DNA of 64,000 bases from Branchiostoma belcheri. Lineage: Eukaryota; Chordata; Leptocardii; Amphioxiformes; Branchiostomatidae. The position numbers and the translations under genes were made by a program. Where the stretch lies: assembly GCF_001625305.1 (NCBI RefSeq), contig NW_017802758.1:420803-484802 (forward strand). The letters are read 5' to 3'. Positions 32,279 through 44,222 of this stretch are shown here, piece after piece. The notes under the pieces were generated by a model. It did not search any database, was not told where the DNA came from, and was given only the letters and a program-made list of their open reading frames with translations. The first letter of the stretch is position 1; each line of letters begins with the position of its first letter.

Positions 32279-33450
32279 GATCCTTTTTCAGTCTCTTTCT
32301 TTTTCCTTCCAGTGTCTTCAGCTCCACTTTCTCCCTTTTAAACTCGTCTTCCATGTGCCTTTCATCCCAAAAGACATACTAGTTACTCTTTATTACAGTG
32401 GCCTCTGTGTCCACTTTGACGAGAGCAGGCTCCAGACTCGCCTCATGCAACACAATAAAAAATTGTCACATGAATGATGTGACAAAATTGAATGTACCTT
32501 AAGTGTCAACTGGCCTTAAGAAGGGCTTATTATAATGGCGATTATACTAACCGGACCCCCTCGTCAATAGTTGGATGGCGCGCACTCGCTTCACGAGCAG
32601 CAGCTCTTTCTCATCACCGTACTCCGTCATGGCAGCAAACTTTTCCTTTGTAATGACACTAAGCTCCTTCACATCGACAATATGAGATTCCTCTTGTCCC
32701 TGCCACTTAGGCACTCATTACCTGTTCCAGCGGGTCGAGCATAAGAGTGGAAATGGCTTGTCCCGATATACGCCAGTTTACGCCTCCGTTTTTTTTTAGG
32801 TTTAAGGCTGCACTAAACATGACAGAAGTGCCATGCCAGCTTCTGAATTCATTTGGCCCGACAACAGCATGTGAACATGCAACATCTATATTATCTTTTG
32901 ACATAGTACAAAGCTATCTTTAACAAAGGAATGGAGAGGACCGTTTTGATAAAATTTAAACCATTCATGTCATGAATCTAGAGTGGGTATCCGATTAACC
33001 ACACATGTTAAGCTTGTTCAAAATATCAAGAAGTTCTGTAGAATGGGAAAATGAATTGGAAATTTGGTTTTTGGTTTTACTTTCTTCGACTTCTCTCTAC
33101 GCATACAGTTCTTTATCCTAATGCCACGTTCTTCCTTCTTTCTTGTGGTCAGGCCTAAAATACAATACGTATTACTAGATACTTCTTCATAATTCCAAAT
33201 ATACCAAAACCAATGCATTGCAATTCAGCCATATCCAACCATTACTCATGGTAGTTTCAAAGTTTCTTGGTCGAACAAGCATTGCTAAAATGTTCCCTAA
33301 TTTGATATTGACAAGAAACCAAACCTCACCTAACAAATGTGAGGTGAGATTAACATATAACAAGCCAAGTGAACTGTTTAGTTACAAACATCATAGTTAC
33401 CCCCGTGTAGAATCCATTACATGGATGTACAACGTAGTGTGAATGCCATG
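31904..33450 (-). repeat. Array-family copy F (in the duplicated block)
   Basis: Collinear with unit A: coiled-coil exon (31904-32278), LLVK-block (about 32560-32650) and the long conserved tail (32820-33450). It lacks the KFITEYR-type exon. It sits at the left end of the second segmental block, matching the relative position of unit A and copy E in the first. Confidence 0.7.
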
Positions 33451-33641
33451 TCTTCATCAGGAGACAGAGGGCCTGCCTAATTGTCACGTTTCCAAAACTA
33501 CAGTTGTTTTTTTCTTTACATGAGGGTACCGTGACTGGTGGTGGTAAAACAAACAAAACTGGAGGGGGTGCATGGATGACCATGAGGACCTATACAGGAG
33601 CCGGACAGGTGGCCGCACTTTTGGGCTGCTGTTTTGACTGA

Positions 33642-33811
33642 GGACTGTCCTGGTTTTTCTTGGGACTGTCCTGGTTTTTCTTGGGACTGTCCTGGTTTTT
33701 CTTGGGAATGTCCTGGTTTTTCTTGGGACTGTCCTGGTTTTTCTTGGGACTGTCCTGGTTTTTCTTGGGACTGTCCTGGTTTTTCTTGGGACTGTCCTGG
33801 TTTTCCTTGGG
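33642..33811 (-). repeat. 21-bp coding minisatellite (SPKKNQD)
   Basis: Eight tandem copies of a unit built on GGACTGTCCTGGTTTTTCTTG. The minus frame is open and encodes (SPKKNQD)n directly after the basic RKKGKPSGRP segment, so it reads as a low-complexity tail. The plus frame is also open (CPGFSWD, WFFLGLS), an artefact of the repeat. At the equivalent place in block 1 lies an unrelated C-rich repeat. Confidence 0.8.
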
Positions 33812-33920
33812 GGCCATCGGCCTTCCAGAAGGTTTTCCCTTTTTACGCCTATCCCCTGGACATTCTAGCAACCTTTGGCATTGACGGCGCTCTTTTCCAT
33901 GTGTAGTGGTACCACGATAC
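33808..33920 (-). CDS. Basic Cys-containing exon-like segment, copy 2
   Basis: Counterpart of 10770-10893, sharing CQRLLECPGDRRKKGKPSGR on the minus strand; the frame continues into the SPKKNQD repeat. No family assigned. Confidence 0.3.
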
Positions 33921-33987
33921 CTTTTTATGGGCGATAGTGGAACGACTGAGGTGACATGTCTGCATATTCATTTTAAATGTATTTAAT

Positions 33988-34209
33988 TTAATTTAAAACA
34001 TCAGAAGTGCTTACACTGTACAGTTGGATAACAAAACTGACAGCTCCTGAAGGAGTGATATTGATAAAACCTCTAAATGTGGTGTTGTCTTTGTAGTGGG
34101 AATACATTTGACTGTTACAATACAGAGATGACGGGGTCTGGCATCTTGATTCAGTACAATCTAGAATGACTCTTGTTTTTGGGTACAGAGCTCTGAAACA
34201 GTCAGGCAT
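33988..34209 (-). pseudogene. DDE_Tnp_4 transposase, first catalytic region, block 2
   Basis: Minus frame [20 protein letters not shown] (first catalytic Asp in LDCTE), PSSLYCNSQMYSHYKDNTTF and GFINITPSGAVSFVIQLYSV. It overlaps the block-1 copy by the last ~25 codons, so the two blocks keep complementary parts of one ancestral transposase. Confidence 0.7.
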
Positions 34210-34501
34210 ATGTTCATGATGGTCCTTGATGGCCAGATAGGCAATGCACCCAATATGTGATACAGGTAATTTGCCCAGGTGATCACAATTCTAGATACTG
34301 TAGACACACTTACATTGAATCTGACTCCAAGATATTTTTTTTAACAGACCACACTTACATTAGCATAGAAAAATAAAGAGCTGATCAATACAACACAGAC
34401 TTTCATGTTTCATGACGTCTCTCAAGTTCTCAGTACTTGCATTCCTTTCCCTCTATATCTGAGTCCAGGTAACCATTCTTGTAGCTGTAGTTTCAAAAGA
34501 T

Positions 34502-35233
34502 TTATACATGACATAAAAAAGATGGTATGAATTGAATCCTGTGTAGAACCTTCAGAGTATCTAAATCAGAACTAAACCGTTGGGCATTGAAGACACTAAA
34601 GCTGACTATTCTCCAACAAGTTTTTTTTTTAATGTGTTCCATGGCCACGGCCAGTTGTTCCTCAATGGATGTCTTGCTGGGCCCTTGCACATAGTAGTCA
34701 TGGTCTACTGGTCCACACACCTCCATCCTGGAGTCACTATTAAAAAGTGAAAATGTAATCATGAATAAGTCAAGGTAATTTAAAAATCTGTTTTTGCAAA
34801 TGTTAAAACCTTATTTCAATACTTCCGGGTCTTATTTGTTTTGTTTTTATAACTATGGTTGATAGTTAAAAAATTTTGACCCACAAGCTGAACATTGCAA
34901 CCTGTGATGATTATACATTTTTACCCACACATATTTTTCCTAGATTGCAAACAATTTTATTTCACTCTGAACCACATCAGATTCTGTATCCTCCAAAGCA
35001 GAGGCCCTCCTCACTTTAGGAGTCTCCTGGAACTGCATTTCTCTGTCCAAGAAACAATGCCTGGAACAGAACCGTTCATAAACGCTATCTTCAAGGGTTT
35101 TCTTCAAGGCAGAGGCATCAAAGTGTGCAGAACATACTTTAGTTGAAATGGTAATCTGTAGTAAGAATTGATAGCACTTAAGAGTCATTGCACGAGAAAA
35201 CCAGGCAGAGGTCGGAAGATGGGGGTCGGCCAA
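34502..35233 (-). pseudogene. Upstream part of the block-2 THAP/DDE element
   Basis: 34940-35233 contains TKVCSAHFDASALKKTLED, matching the C-x2-H-F end of a THAP finger, plus CSRHCFLDREMQF. 34502-34762 contains SRMEVCGPVDHDYY and EEQLAVAMEHIKKKTCWRI, of unclear role. Orientation and order (THAP then DDE at 33988-34209) fit one minus-strand element, now cut by the large TTAA insertion that starts at 35182. Confidence 0.4.
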
Positions 35234-38200
35234 ATCGACTCAAACTTTGTATGTGAGATAGGTATGGGGAACTATGAACAGCCATATATTTAAAACCCTC
35301 CAGATATTTTTCGTTATGGAGATCTGGGACCCCCCTCCGAGAGCCTCCGAAATCAGGTAATTTATGGCTGAAAATTACTGAACTTGCGATGGCTGCACTG
35401 ATGATTCTGATAAAGATATGGATAAAACGTTTATATTACCATATAGCATAGCTTTTCTAGTTTTACAGACCCAAAGTTCAAGAGGACACCTTGAAGTTAA
35501 GAGGGTGTGACAGGGGGTTACCGGAACCAATGAAAGCATAATTTTCATCTCTATGCATTTTAGTCATCTTTAAGGCGCATTATCTCATATGGGCAGTGGC
35601 TTTGGTGAATGGTTTTACTGTGGTTTGAGAGAGAAACATCTACTGATTCAAAAACAAGCGTCGTTGGTTTGGGCCATACATAACGCGAGCCGTGACTGGG
35701 GGGTCTTTATGGTGGATTTTCGGGTTTTGGACTGTACTAAATCGGGCAATGACTTCTCCATACTGGGTACACTTTGGGCAATGTGGGCATGTCGATGTGT
35801 AATAATCATTAGTCAATTATCGAAGAAGCTTTGATGAATTGGGGATGTTGATTTGGGCTCTATATGGGGGATATGGGGATACCTGTAAATGGAACTAGGC
35901 TAATTTTACACATTTTTATTGCTTTCTGTTAGCTGAAAATAGCAAGTAAGTTGCTTGGTAAATTATTATGTGCATTAACGTTGTGCTAGATAATGAAAAG
36001 GCTCTGCATGGGGGTTATGAGGACTCCACGAATGGAGATGTCATTTACATGCCGCGTGGAAGTAATGGTACTTCGAGCATACTGTTATTTCACTCAGAAA
36101 AAGGATAACAATAAACAATCGCGTGCTTAAGGCTAGTACCTAAACTTTTTTTTCAATCTAGATCAGTAGAGATATGCTGTATAGACATTTACTACATAGT
36201 AGTACACTGATGGTATGTTACTATACTTGACCATTTTTCATCATACCTAACCAAAAAACATTTTTTTAAAACCTGTATGATATTAATAATGAAAGTTTAT
36301 TACAAATTCATGCCCGAGGGCTAATTGAAAGAAAAGGATAACAAAATAAACAGTAAAAATGATAATAAGTAATGTTAATGCCACTTTAGATATACATTTG
36401 TAGTTATTGTTGGTTTCATTTCCGTGTACAGTGGAGTATAAAATGACTGACATTTTGCGAGATGCATGAATTGGGAGGTGTTATTAGAAATGCAGTTTTT
36501 TGAAGGCTGGGAAGGTAAATAAAGCTAGGGAACATTTTGGTGACCATTTAGAATAACTTATCCCTTTAAGTGCTATAATTAATGAGGGCAATAGCAAATA
36601 AAGTGCATTTCATCCTCCACTGCATGATCCTGTGCAATATTTAGTAATACATATTCTGTTGTTTTTTAATAACAGACAATTGTTTGTATGTACCCTTTTC
36701 TATTTCTAATGTATGTGCGCTAATATGGCTGATCTAACATCGAAGTCTTTGATGTGAAGATAACATTTCATTGTGTATACAGGTTTCAGATGTCTATAAA
36801 ATCTTCGCTTACCGGCTTCAACAGAGAGATGGTAAAGAAAGGTTTGGATATACATGTCAGAAAGTCTACTTCTAAGCAATGTACATAATTATGTGTTGCT
36901 TATCGACATCAACGTTGTCGTTATGCCAGATATATGAGAAGCCACTCCGGTCAAGTATTTCTTTCACGTGGTGTAGCAGATTTTTCTTGTGACCATGCAT
37001 TAACATATGTTGTCTCAGTCTCAACCAAAAATTTACTTGAATAGGCGTACCGATACATCTGTGTCTAGTGACAATCTACCAAGTTCTGCATTGCATGCTC
37101 CGTTGCTAGCGTTTTAATGTACACCATGATTTTTTCACAGAAGCGATTATGGACAGTTGTCATTTGAAAAATCTTTTCCCCAGATTTCGCAACCACATAA
37201 CATCCTTAAAAAATCCTTCATAAATATTTCAATGAGATTTGTGAGCGGATAAGAGATTTGATGCTAAAACAGATTTGCGGGCTTTTAAAGCAAGTTGTTT
37301 CTTAGTGAGCTAGTGAGAAACTGCCAGATGAGTACAAAAACAGACCTAGATAGCAGTAGGATGTAGTAATTTCTATATTTTCTAAATCGAGCAGGAATTT
37401 TGTATTTATGTACTAGTATATGCGCCCTGTTTTGTTAAAAATTACAACTTTGGTCTTTTCAGGTTAACTTGGAGTTTCCATTTTGTACAGAAAGTGTTTA
37501 GTTTGTCAAAGGCACATTGAAGTCCTTTCTCGGTTTCCGAGAAAAATTACGACATAAACTCCATAGAGTAATCAGGAAATGGATAAATTCTGTAGGGAGG
37601 GTGGAACGCATTCTGGACTATCTAACATCTTGACTAAATCATTTATGAACAGGTTGAAGAGAGTCGGGCTGAGGTTACAGCCCTGCCTCACACCTTTGTC
37701 ACTGGCGAAGGGTGGTGTTAGACCAGAGGAGGTTTTGATGCATGTTTGTGGGTTAGAATACATTGATTATATTAGACTGTAAAATTTGCTGCCTACTCCC
37801 GAGCTGAGTAGATTCTTTATGTTAATCATTAAACTTCCTTCGCATGTTTTCCTGAAAATCCATTCGCCTGCCGAAACTTCTAACTCGCTCGAAGAAGACA
37901 AAAATGGGTCCCATTATTTTGTACATTAATTGAAAATGAGATACCACTAAACCAATGTATGATCAGATATATTGTGCATGCTACGCAACAGTCAATCGGC
38001 ACATCGCAGGTTGGTAATAGCACTGCAGCATACCTGTACTAACCCCTCATTATTTAAGAAACGCACATGTAACTACTAATAGCATTCATACATTGTTTTT
38101 GCTATGGTATTTTTCATATGTATCCAGCCCTCTTCTTCTGGTCTTCCTTTTAGATTTGTGTTTAGAAGTGCCAATATGTACAACTTAGCTCAGAGGTCTG

Positions 38201-39095
38201 CTTCATTTGGCACCTGTATTTAACGGCATCTCCATTTCTGGAGTCCTCATAACCCCCATGTAGATCCTTTTGATATCTACCACAAATTTGATGTACACAA
38301 TATGTTAGTAAGGAACTTATTTGCTATATACAGCTAAGAGAAGAACAAAAAAATGTGTAATATTAGCCTTGTTCCATTTACAGGTATCCCCATATCCCCC
38401 ATATAGAGCCCAAATCAACATCCCCAATTCATTAAAGCTTCTTCGATAATTTTCTAATGATTATCACACATCGACATGCCCACATTGTCCCAAGCGTACC
38501 CAGTATGGAGAAGTCATTGCCCGATTTAGTATAGTCCACAACCTGAAAATCCCCCACAAAGACCCCCCCAGTCACGGCTCGCGTTATGTATGGCCCAAAC
38601 CAACGACGCTTGTTTTTGAATCAGTAGATGTTCCTCTCTCAAACCACAGTAAAACCATTCACCAAAGCCACTGCCCATATGAGATAATGCGCCTTAAAGA
38701 TGACTAAAATGTATAGAGATGAAAATTATGCTTTCATTGGTTCCGGTAACCCCCTGTCACACCCTCTTAACTTCAAGGTGTCCTCTTGAACTTTGGGTCT
38801 GTAAAACTAGAAAAGCTATGCTATGTGGTAATATAAACGTTTTATCCATATCTTTATCAGAATCATCAGTGCAGCCATCGCAAGTTCAGTAATTTTCAGC
38901 CATACATTACCTGATTTCGGAGGCTCTCGGAGGGGGGTCCCAGATCTCCATAACGAAAAATATCTGGAGGGTTTTAAATATATGGCTGTTCATAGTTCCC
39001 CATACCTATCTCACATACAAAGTTTGAGTCGATTTGGCCGACCCCCATCTTCCGACTTCTGCCTGGTTTTGCCTGGTTTTCTCATGCAATGACTC
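35182..39095. mobile_element. 3.9-kb DNA element with ~870-bp inverted repeats and TTAA targets
   Basis: Flanked by TTAA (35178-35181 and 39096-39099). Termini begin GAGTCATTGCA and end TGCAATGACTC. Arms 35182-36048 and 38223-39095 are long, nearly perfect inverted repeats. The 2.2-kb centre contains a LINE fragment (36650-37790) and AT-rich DNA; no transposase was recognised. TTAA targets are typical of piggyBac and Kolobok types. Its insertion splits the second segmental block; block 1 lacks it. Confidence 0.75.
36650..37790 (-). pseudogene. LINE reverse transcriptase C-terminal half, nested
   Basis: Minus strand with frameshifts. PPFASDKGVRQGCNLSPTLF then NLFINDLVKML (fingers/palm region before the YADD box). 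Next FSETEKGLQCAFDKLNTFC and WKLQVNLKRPKV, then MLCGCEIWG and NASNGACNAELGRLSLDT, ending near 36663 with SAISAHTLEIEKG. This is the standard order of non-LTR reverse transcriptase and its C-terminal domain. The YADD catalytic box lies in a degraded stretch. It lies in the centre of the inverted-repeat element. Confidence 0.65.
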
Positions 39096-40318
39096 TTAAG
39101 GCCGCAGAACACAGTATTAATGGCCTTTGGGGTCTATGTGAACAGCAAACGTAAAACAGACATTTTGTAGTCCTAAGATAAATAGTCTTAGACTTTAAGT
39201 AACTAAGAGGTTTTTTTTTAAAAACTGTGGTAATATGACTGAATCCTGTTAAGACTAGTAATAAGAAAGTGACTCACTGTTTCTTGTCACTAAAAAGATT
39301 TGGGAAAAATATTGATAAGTTTTAAGTAATGAAAATGTTAAATTGCAGTTTGCAATATGCAATTTACTCTCAAATAATTTCCTTTAATATTCAAATGTAT
39401 CATCCTTGTATCAGAAACCACTAAACAGACTTACTCTTTCTCGTCGCTAGTATTTGCCAACACCCACTGTGTCTCCTTCTTCAGCTTTAGCTTGGTGTCC
39501 CCTGTATTGGTGTCCCTTTAGTCAGGAAACCTGAAAAAAAAAAACATTGAAAAGTTGTTTTTTTTTCTTTAATGTGATGTTGGCATGGAATTGTTTCCAT
39601 CGTATGCAATTTTCTCTCAAATACAAGCAAATCATGGTTATAGTACCTGGTAATACCAAACCGGAAATATGGTTCAACTATTTTCGATATTGAAAAATCC
39701 ATTATATCTTGACAACAAATGTACTTACTTCTCTGTCGGAGTCTCTTTCTCCATGGCGGTCAGTTTTTCACACACCTTTTCAATTTATTTGTTAACCTCA
39801 TCCTTCCTTCTTCTTAGTTCTTGAAGTCTTGATCTTGAATACCTGATCTTTCTTCAGGCTCTGTGTAACTATTAATGACATTTATGTATACTGCTTAATA
39901 GACAAAATGTAACATTACATATAAAAGTCCAATATCTCCTTACAAATATATATCTATTTCCGGTTAGTAACCCAATCTTACTTCTCTCACCCAAAATATA
40001 TGAACCTTAACCTGTTGAGAATCTTCTTATCCCGGAAGTACCTCTCTCTCCAACACGGTCCTTCCACTTTTTTTTTTTTAATGTCCGGAACGTAAGCAGG
40101 GGAGAACCTGATCTTTTGTCTGCAATGTTGGCACTCGTTGACTCAAGAAAAGCATTTATTTCAACAATTGTCCGCATGAAAGAAAGTTATGGACTGCTTT
40201 ACATGTTGATGTCAACGTTGACAACGCAAAGTCCTTTCCTCAAGTAGGCTTCTTTCAGGATGACCTTCAGAATCTCTTCCGCCTCTACTTTTATTGTATT
40301 TAAAAGTTGCATACAGGA

Positions 40319-40552
40319 CTACGATGAAAAAAATTCAATACAGCAGTCGGCAGCATTTAAATACTCCCCAAATGAGACATTGAATTTCTTCTGGAACTTG
40401 GTATTTACAGTGTGGTAAATTTGTCTGGCACAGACAGTTGCCTTAACGGTAGTTTTGTCCTTCAAAGGGAATGATGAACTGCTTGAGATATCGTCAGCAC
40501 CAGTAGCGTTGCCGGACCAAAGATCTTGATATGATCTGTGCTGTTTGGACAA
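40319..40552 (-). CDS. Conserved 77-codon ORF, block 2
   Basis: Same length and frame as 12748-12981, with about six substitutions (for example SKQHRSYQDLWSGNATGADD). No domain recognised. Conserved openness is the only evidence for coding. Confidence 0.35.
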   Translation of the reverse strand: MSKQHRSYQDLWSGNATGADDISSSSSFPLKDKTTVKATVCARQIYHTVNTKFQKKFNVSFGEYLNAADCCIEFFSS

Positions 40553-40977
40553 GTTTACAAAAAATAGTCACTTGTAGGAAATGATACAGTTTGTGGTATA
40601 TCCGGTCAATTTTCATCCCCATAAAAAACGAAAATGAGCTGAAGAATATATTTTACATTGTAAGGCATGTTAACGTTGGACTTGTTTTGCGGCGTATCTG
40701 CAAATTAAAAATGACGATGCAAAATTACAACATTGTCGAGCATGCTCCTTGTTATCCCGGAGTGAGCCCCCCTCCCCATATACGAGGTAACAAAAGACAT
40801 GCTGGTATAGACGTCTCTGTTTTCTAAATACATATCCGTATGTCAATGAAAATATGCTTATTTTGAAGGTATAAGATGCCTGACACCTTCAACTAAACAA
40901 AAACAGCCCTGCACGCGTAACCCGGAGACTGGATGAATTTTCTGAACAAAATCGTCACCCCCAGCTCCCCGCCTTAC

Positions 40978-41131
40978 CTTTTAGCAGACGTACGTATCTT
41001 TCGTGATTTTTCCGACGTTCAGCTGCCAGTGGGGCCGCCCATAGGCCCTTATCCACCTCATGCACGCTCCCAAGCGCGTCTTGGGCTTTGGGAACGGGTA
41101 AAATCGGACTCCGGGTACCCGGTCTGGATAC
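40978..41131 (-). pseudogene. THAP exon, block 2, with nonsense mutation
   Basis: Counterpart of 13411-13564 with the same donor (GTAAGG). The codon after the THAP Cys is TAA here (TGC TAA AAG) where block 1 has TCA (TGC TCA AAG). A single C-to-A change therefore closes this copy. Confidence 0.5.
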
Positions 41132-41769
41132 CTGGAGCCAGAATTTCAGGTTCGAAAACAACACACCTTCACTATACTTTCCAATGCAATGGCGCCACAT
41201 TTGACCGAGGTTTTGACCGACAAAATGGCGGATACCAAATCGCGCGCCCTGATTGGTCAAATGGTAACGTTCTAATGTTCGGCTGGAAAGGCTCATTCTG
41301 CAAAGAGGTCATGGAATGTTGCCATGTCAGAATTGCCATGCATATAAAAACATAAACTATGAAAATGGGATATTTGTATGTCGTACATTTCTTTACAGTC
41401 AAGTGCTTGAACACACCAATAGTTACGTGAACGTTAAACGATTTGAACCGCAGCACTGTAGCCATAAATGGTCACTGCTATAATTAATACATAAAAGTGT
41501 TCATCATTTACCGGTAAGGTGTTAAAGCAATTTCTCATTAATTATGCAAATTAGACCCTACTTTGCATAATGTTTATCTCATAATGTTTCCCTCCACCCA
41601 AGTTACATATGTTGCGAGTTTAAAAGTCCTACGTTTTATTAGTCTTTGAATATTAATCCTCTTTGATTCTGCAAAAAGGCCCTAATTAGCATAATTAATT
41701 TATCGTTGGATTCATACTCACCCGGGTATACTACCAACCAAATATCATGCAAATGTGTCGTATAAGTCA

Positions 41770-42490
41770 GAAACCGCCTAGCAACCACAACTGGTATGAC
41801 TTTGTACATGTGGTTAATGTATCGACAGCACTGTTCCTGTGTCATGTACGTCTTCCAGAAACTGGCCACTGCTTCTGCCAGCTGATCCTGGTTTCTCGGT
41901 TTTACATTCTTGCGAATGTGAGCCTTCATTTGGTACCATGCGTTCTCGATCTGCAATAAAAATAAAACTTGAGAAAAACTTTGTACTATTGTGGAGGTTT
42001 TTCTCCCAGGGACAATACTATTGGGGAGGGCGTCATAAACACCTTTCAAAGTGCTGTCGTCGGCTATTGGAGGAAATCACTCCACCTTTATTAGTTACAT
42101 GAATTGTTTTCTCTGTTATAACATTGTTTCAGAATGTATACATTGCCCCAAAAATCAATTGTCAGGTAATATGAATGAATGAATGAATTTTATTGCTCGA
42201 CAATCGTACATGGCACAATGTGTGGCAGTAATACAACGATACTAAACTATCTTATAACATTTCGTACTACAAATTACTATTATACAGTATATGAGTAATA
42301 AGAGACTAGCTGCCAGAGAAACAAGGTAGGCCAGAAAACGCAACTATAATAGCCAGATATGTTCTTACCGGATTAAGATCCGGACTCTCAGCTGATGTCC
42401 TCCACCAAGTAATTCCCCAAGCCCTCATGACCTTACTGGCTTTGGCACTTGTGTGCTTTGGATCTGTTACGAGCAAGTGCCATTGAGATC
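41770..42490 (-). pseudogene. Tc1/mariner-type transposase, split SPDLNP|IEN, block 2
   Basis: Exon ~42490-42369 reads LLVTDPKHTSAKASKVMRAW, then GITWWRTSAESPDLNP, ending at GTAAGA. Exon 41950-41770 reads IENAWYQMKAHIRKNVKP, followed by NQDQLAEAVASFWKTYM. The catalytic E of PIEN is thus the second residue of a separate exon. Better preserved than the block-1 copy. The N-terminal HTH and the first Asp were not found. Confidence 0.65.
42168..42300 (-). mobile_element. Retroposon 3' end with (ATTC)n tail, block 2
   Basis: Same insertion as 14657-14790: four ATTC repeats at the end of a minus-oriented retroposon, lying in the intron between the two mariner-type exons. Confidence 0.5.
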
Positions 42491-43075
42491 AGAGCGGCTC
42501 ATGTTTAAAAATACACACTTGACCATAAAAGTCTCGTGGCCTCACCAGTGGGATCATCAATTGATTCCACCCTTCGACGGAAATTTCGGCCCTTAAATCA
42601 GAATTTCCTCAGGATGGCGGGCCAGCAGCGCTCAGCACCACATCCCACTGGTGACCACTTATCGTTTAAATAGGTCTCACAAAATTGTTCTAAAAAGATA
42701 GAATGGATTCTCTTCAGTCTCGCAAGGGATGATGGGATGGACGCGGATCGAGGATTAAAGTTACCGGCGTCGCCGACAGGAAAAATTGCGTGGTTTTGGT
42801 AAATAAATACACAACAAGCGCTTATCAGACCTACTAGATTTTATTTCAAACAACTATCAACTTGAAGAAAAATATATATAAGGTGTAGTGTATGATGCAT
42901 TTAGTTTTGTCACACGAAACGCCGAAAATGGGGTGCGCCCATTGTATCAGTATTTCCCTCACAAGTTTTCAGTTCCCGAGTGGGGCGGTCAGCCACCCGC
43001 CCAAAATCAGTCTTATTAGTGTGGGTGTTTAATAACAGAAACTAATCGCCATGTATTTATTAGAATGTTTTTTGG

Positions 43076-43285
43076 ACCTAAGCGGCTTTTCGCGCAGCTA
43101 AAAACAACAAAATTGATCTTTACAGTAATCCATGAAGAAAAACTGAAGTACCCCTTTTCAATGCGTGTCTAGTACTGTAACAACTAAATTTGTGGTGCGA
43201 CCAAGCTATCAAAAGTTACTGTCAAATGTATAGAATACCACTTTCCCACAAGCCTTGGCGGCCTTAACCAAACCGAGACGCACGA
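43076..43285. repeat. Dispersed repeat related to 45208-45736
   Basis: Shares the AATTGATCTTTA block, the 20-base core GTGGTGCGACCAAGCTATCA, and the end GCCTTAACCxAACCGAG with the element in P450 intron 1. Probably a second, shorter copy of the same non-autonomous DNA transposon. Confidence 0.6.
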
Positions 43286-43934
43286 TTCACTGGCATCACA
43301 TACAACATCTAGCTAACTCCATAATTACTGAACTGTCCCAGAACTATTACACATCGTCGGTACTATGTTTTTGCCTGTGAGACTGGGACAGCCGCCATGT
43401 AGAATGGGTAAGGGGATGAAATCTGTAATTTCTGAAGAGTGCATATTTACTTATTATAATAAGCACGGTTCCGGATAAAATAGTCCCTCGGCACCCTACC
43501 GGAAGTTCATGACAACAGAAGTGTGCATTGTCATGCATATAAACACATTCGACAGTGCTGTTTGCTCGCTTTGCAACGTGTTGTCTGTTCCCTGACAGCA
43601 TTGCTCACCCTATTCACTTATGCACCCATATATGGCATTATAGTATATGTATTTATTATGTGCCCGTATAAGGTATTGCACGTATAAGTAACGTACTGGA
43701 TATTTGCCTATATTAGGTAACGTTGCGCCTTAAATGAAAAAAAAAAAAAAAAAACACCAAGAAGTAAGACTTTACGCCAGTGATTTCTCACGTCCTATGC
43801 CACTGTAGACCACACATAGGTGCCGTCATTAGTATTTATATAGCTGTGACCTATTGGTACACTCACTTACAGCCGGTCTATCTACGAGTATTCGCCATCT
43901 GCCTTGATCAGGAAACGTCCAAAGTTAAGAGAAG

Positions 43935-44068
43935 TACTCTCCAAGCAGAGGCTGATGGAGGAAGATCGTTTGCTTTTATAAATGGCCCGTTTTTTTTGTC
44001 GAGACAAAAAAAAAGGGCCATATAAAAAGCAAACGATCTTCCCCCATCAACCTCTGCTCGGAGAGTAA
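43935..44068. repeat. 134-bp hairpin element upstream of the P450
   Basis: Near-perfect inverted repeat around a GAGA centre: TACTCTCC...AGCAGAGG...GATCGTTTGCTTTTATA on the left and its complement on the right, with an inner poly-T/poly-A. It is a MITE-like foldback; transcripts would form a long hairpin. No TSD resolved. It lies about 320 bases upstream of the P450 start codon. Confidence 0.75.
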
Positions 44069-44222
44069 AGAGAAGAGCCACAAAAGATGAATGCAGTTAT
44101 AACATGCACACGATATCCTTCTAATAGCTTCTTAAAACAAAAAAGGAGGTCAGAATCTTCTTTTCTTATTTCTTATGTTATGCTTTGCAACAACTTCGTC
44201 CGACCGGTCGTTGCAACATCAC

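Larger units (their letters stand above)
39144..42640. repeat. Segmental duplication, block 2 (right part)
   Basis: Diverged copy of 11590-15120 in the same orientation, starting just inside the right edge of the TTAA element and ending after GCAGCGCTCAGCAC. 39144-40300 is AT-rich with no coding seen. Confidence 0.8.

Noticed and set aside
33634-33906. Plus-strand CPGFSWD / WFFLGLS repeat ORFs
   Set aside because: Shadows of the 21-base minisatellite; the minus frame continues a conserved basic segment and is the more likely one.
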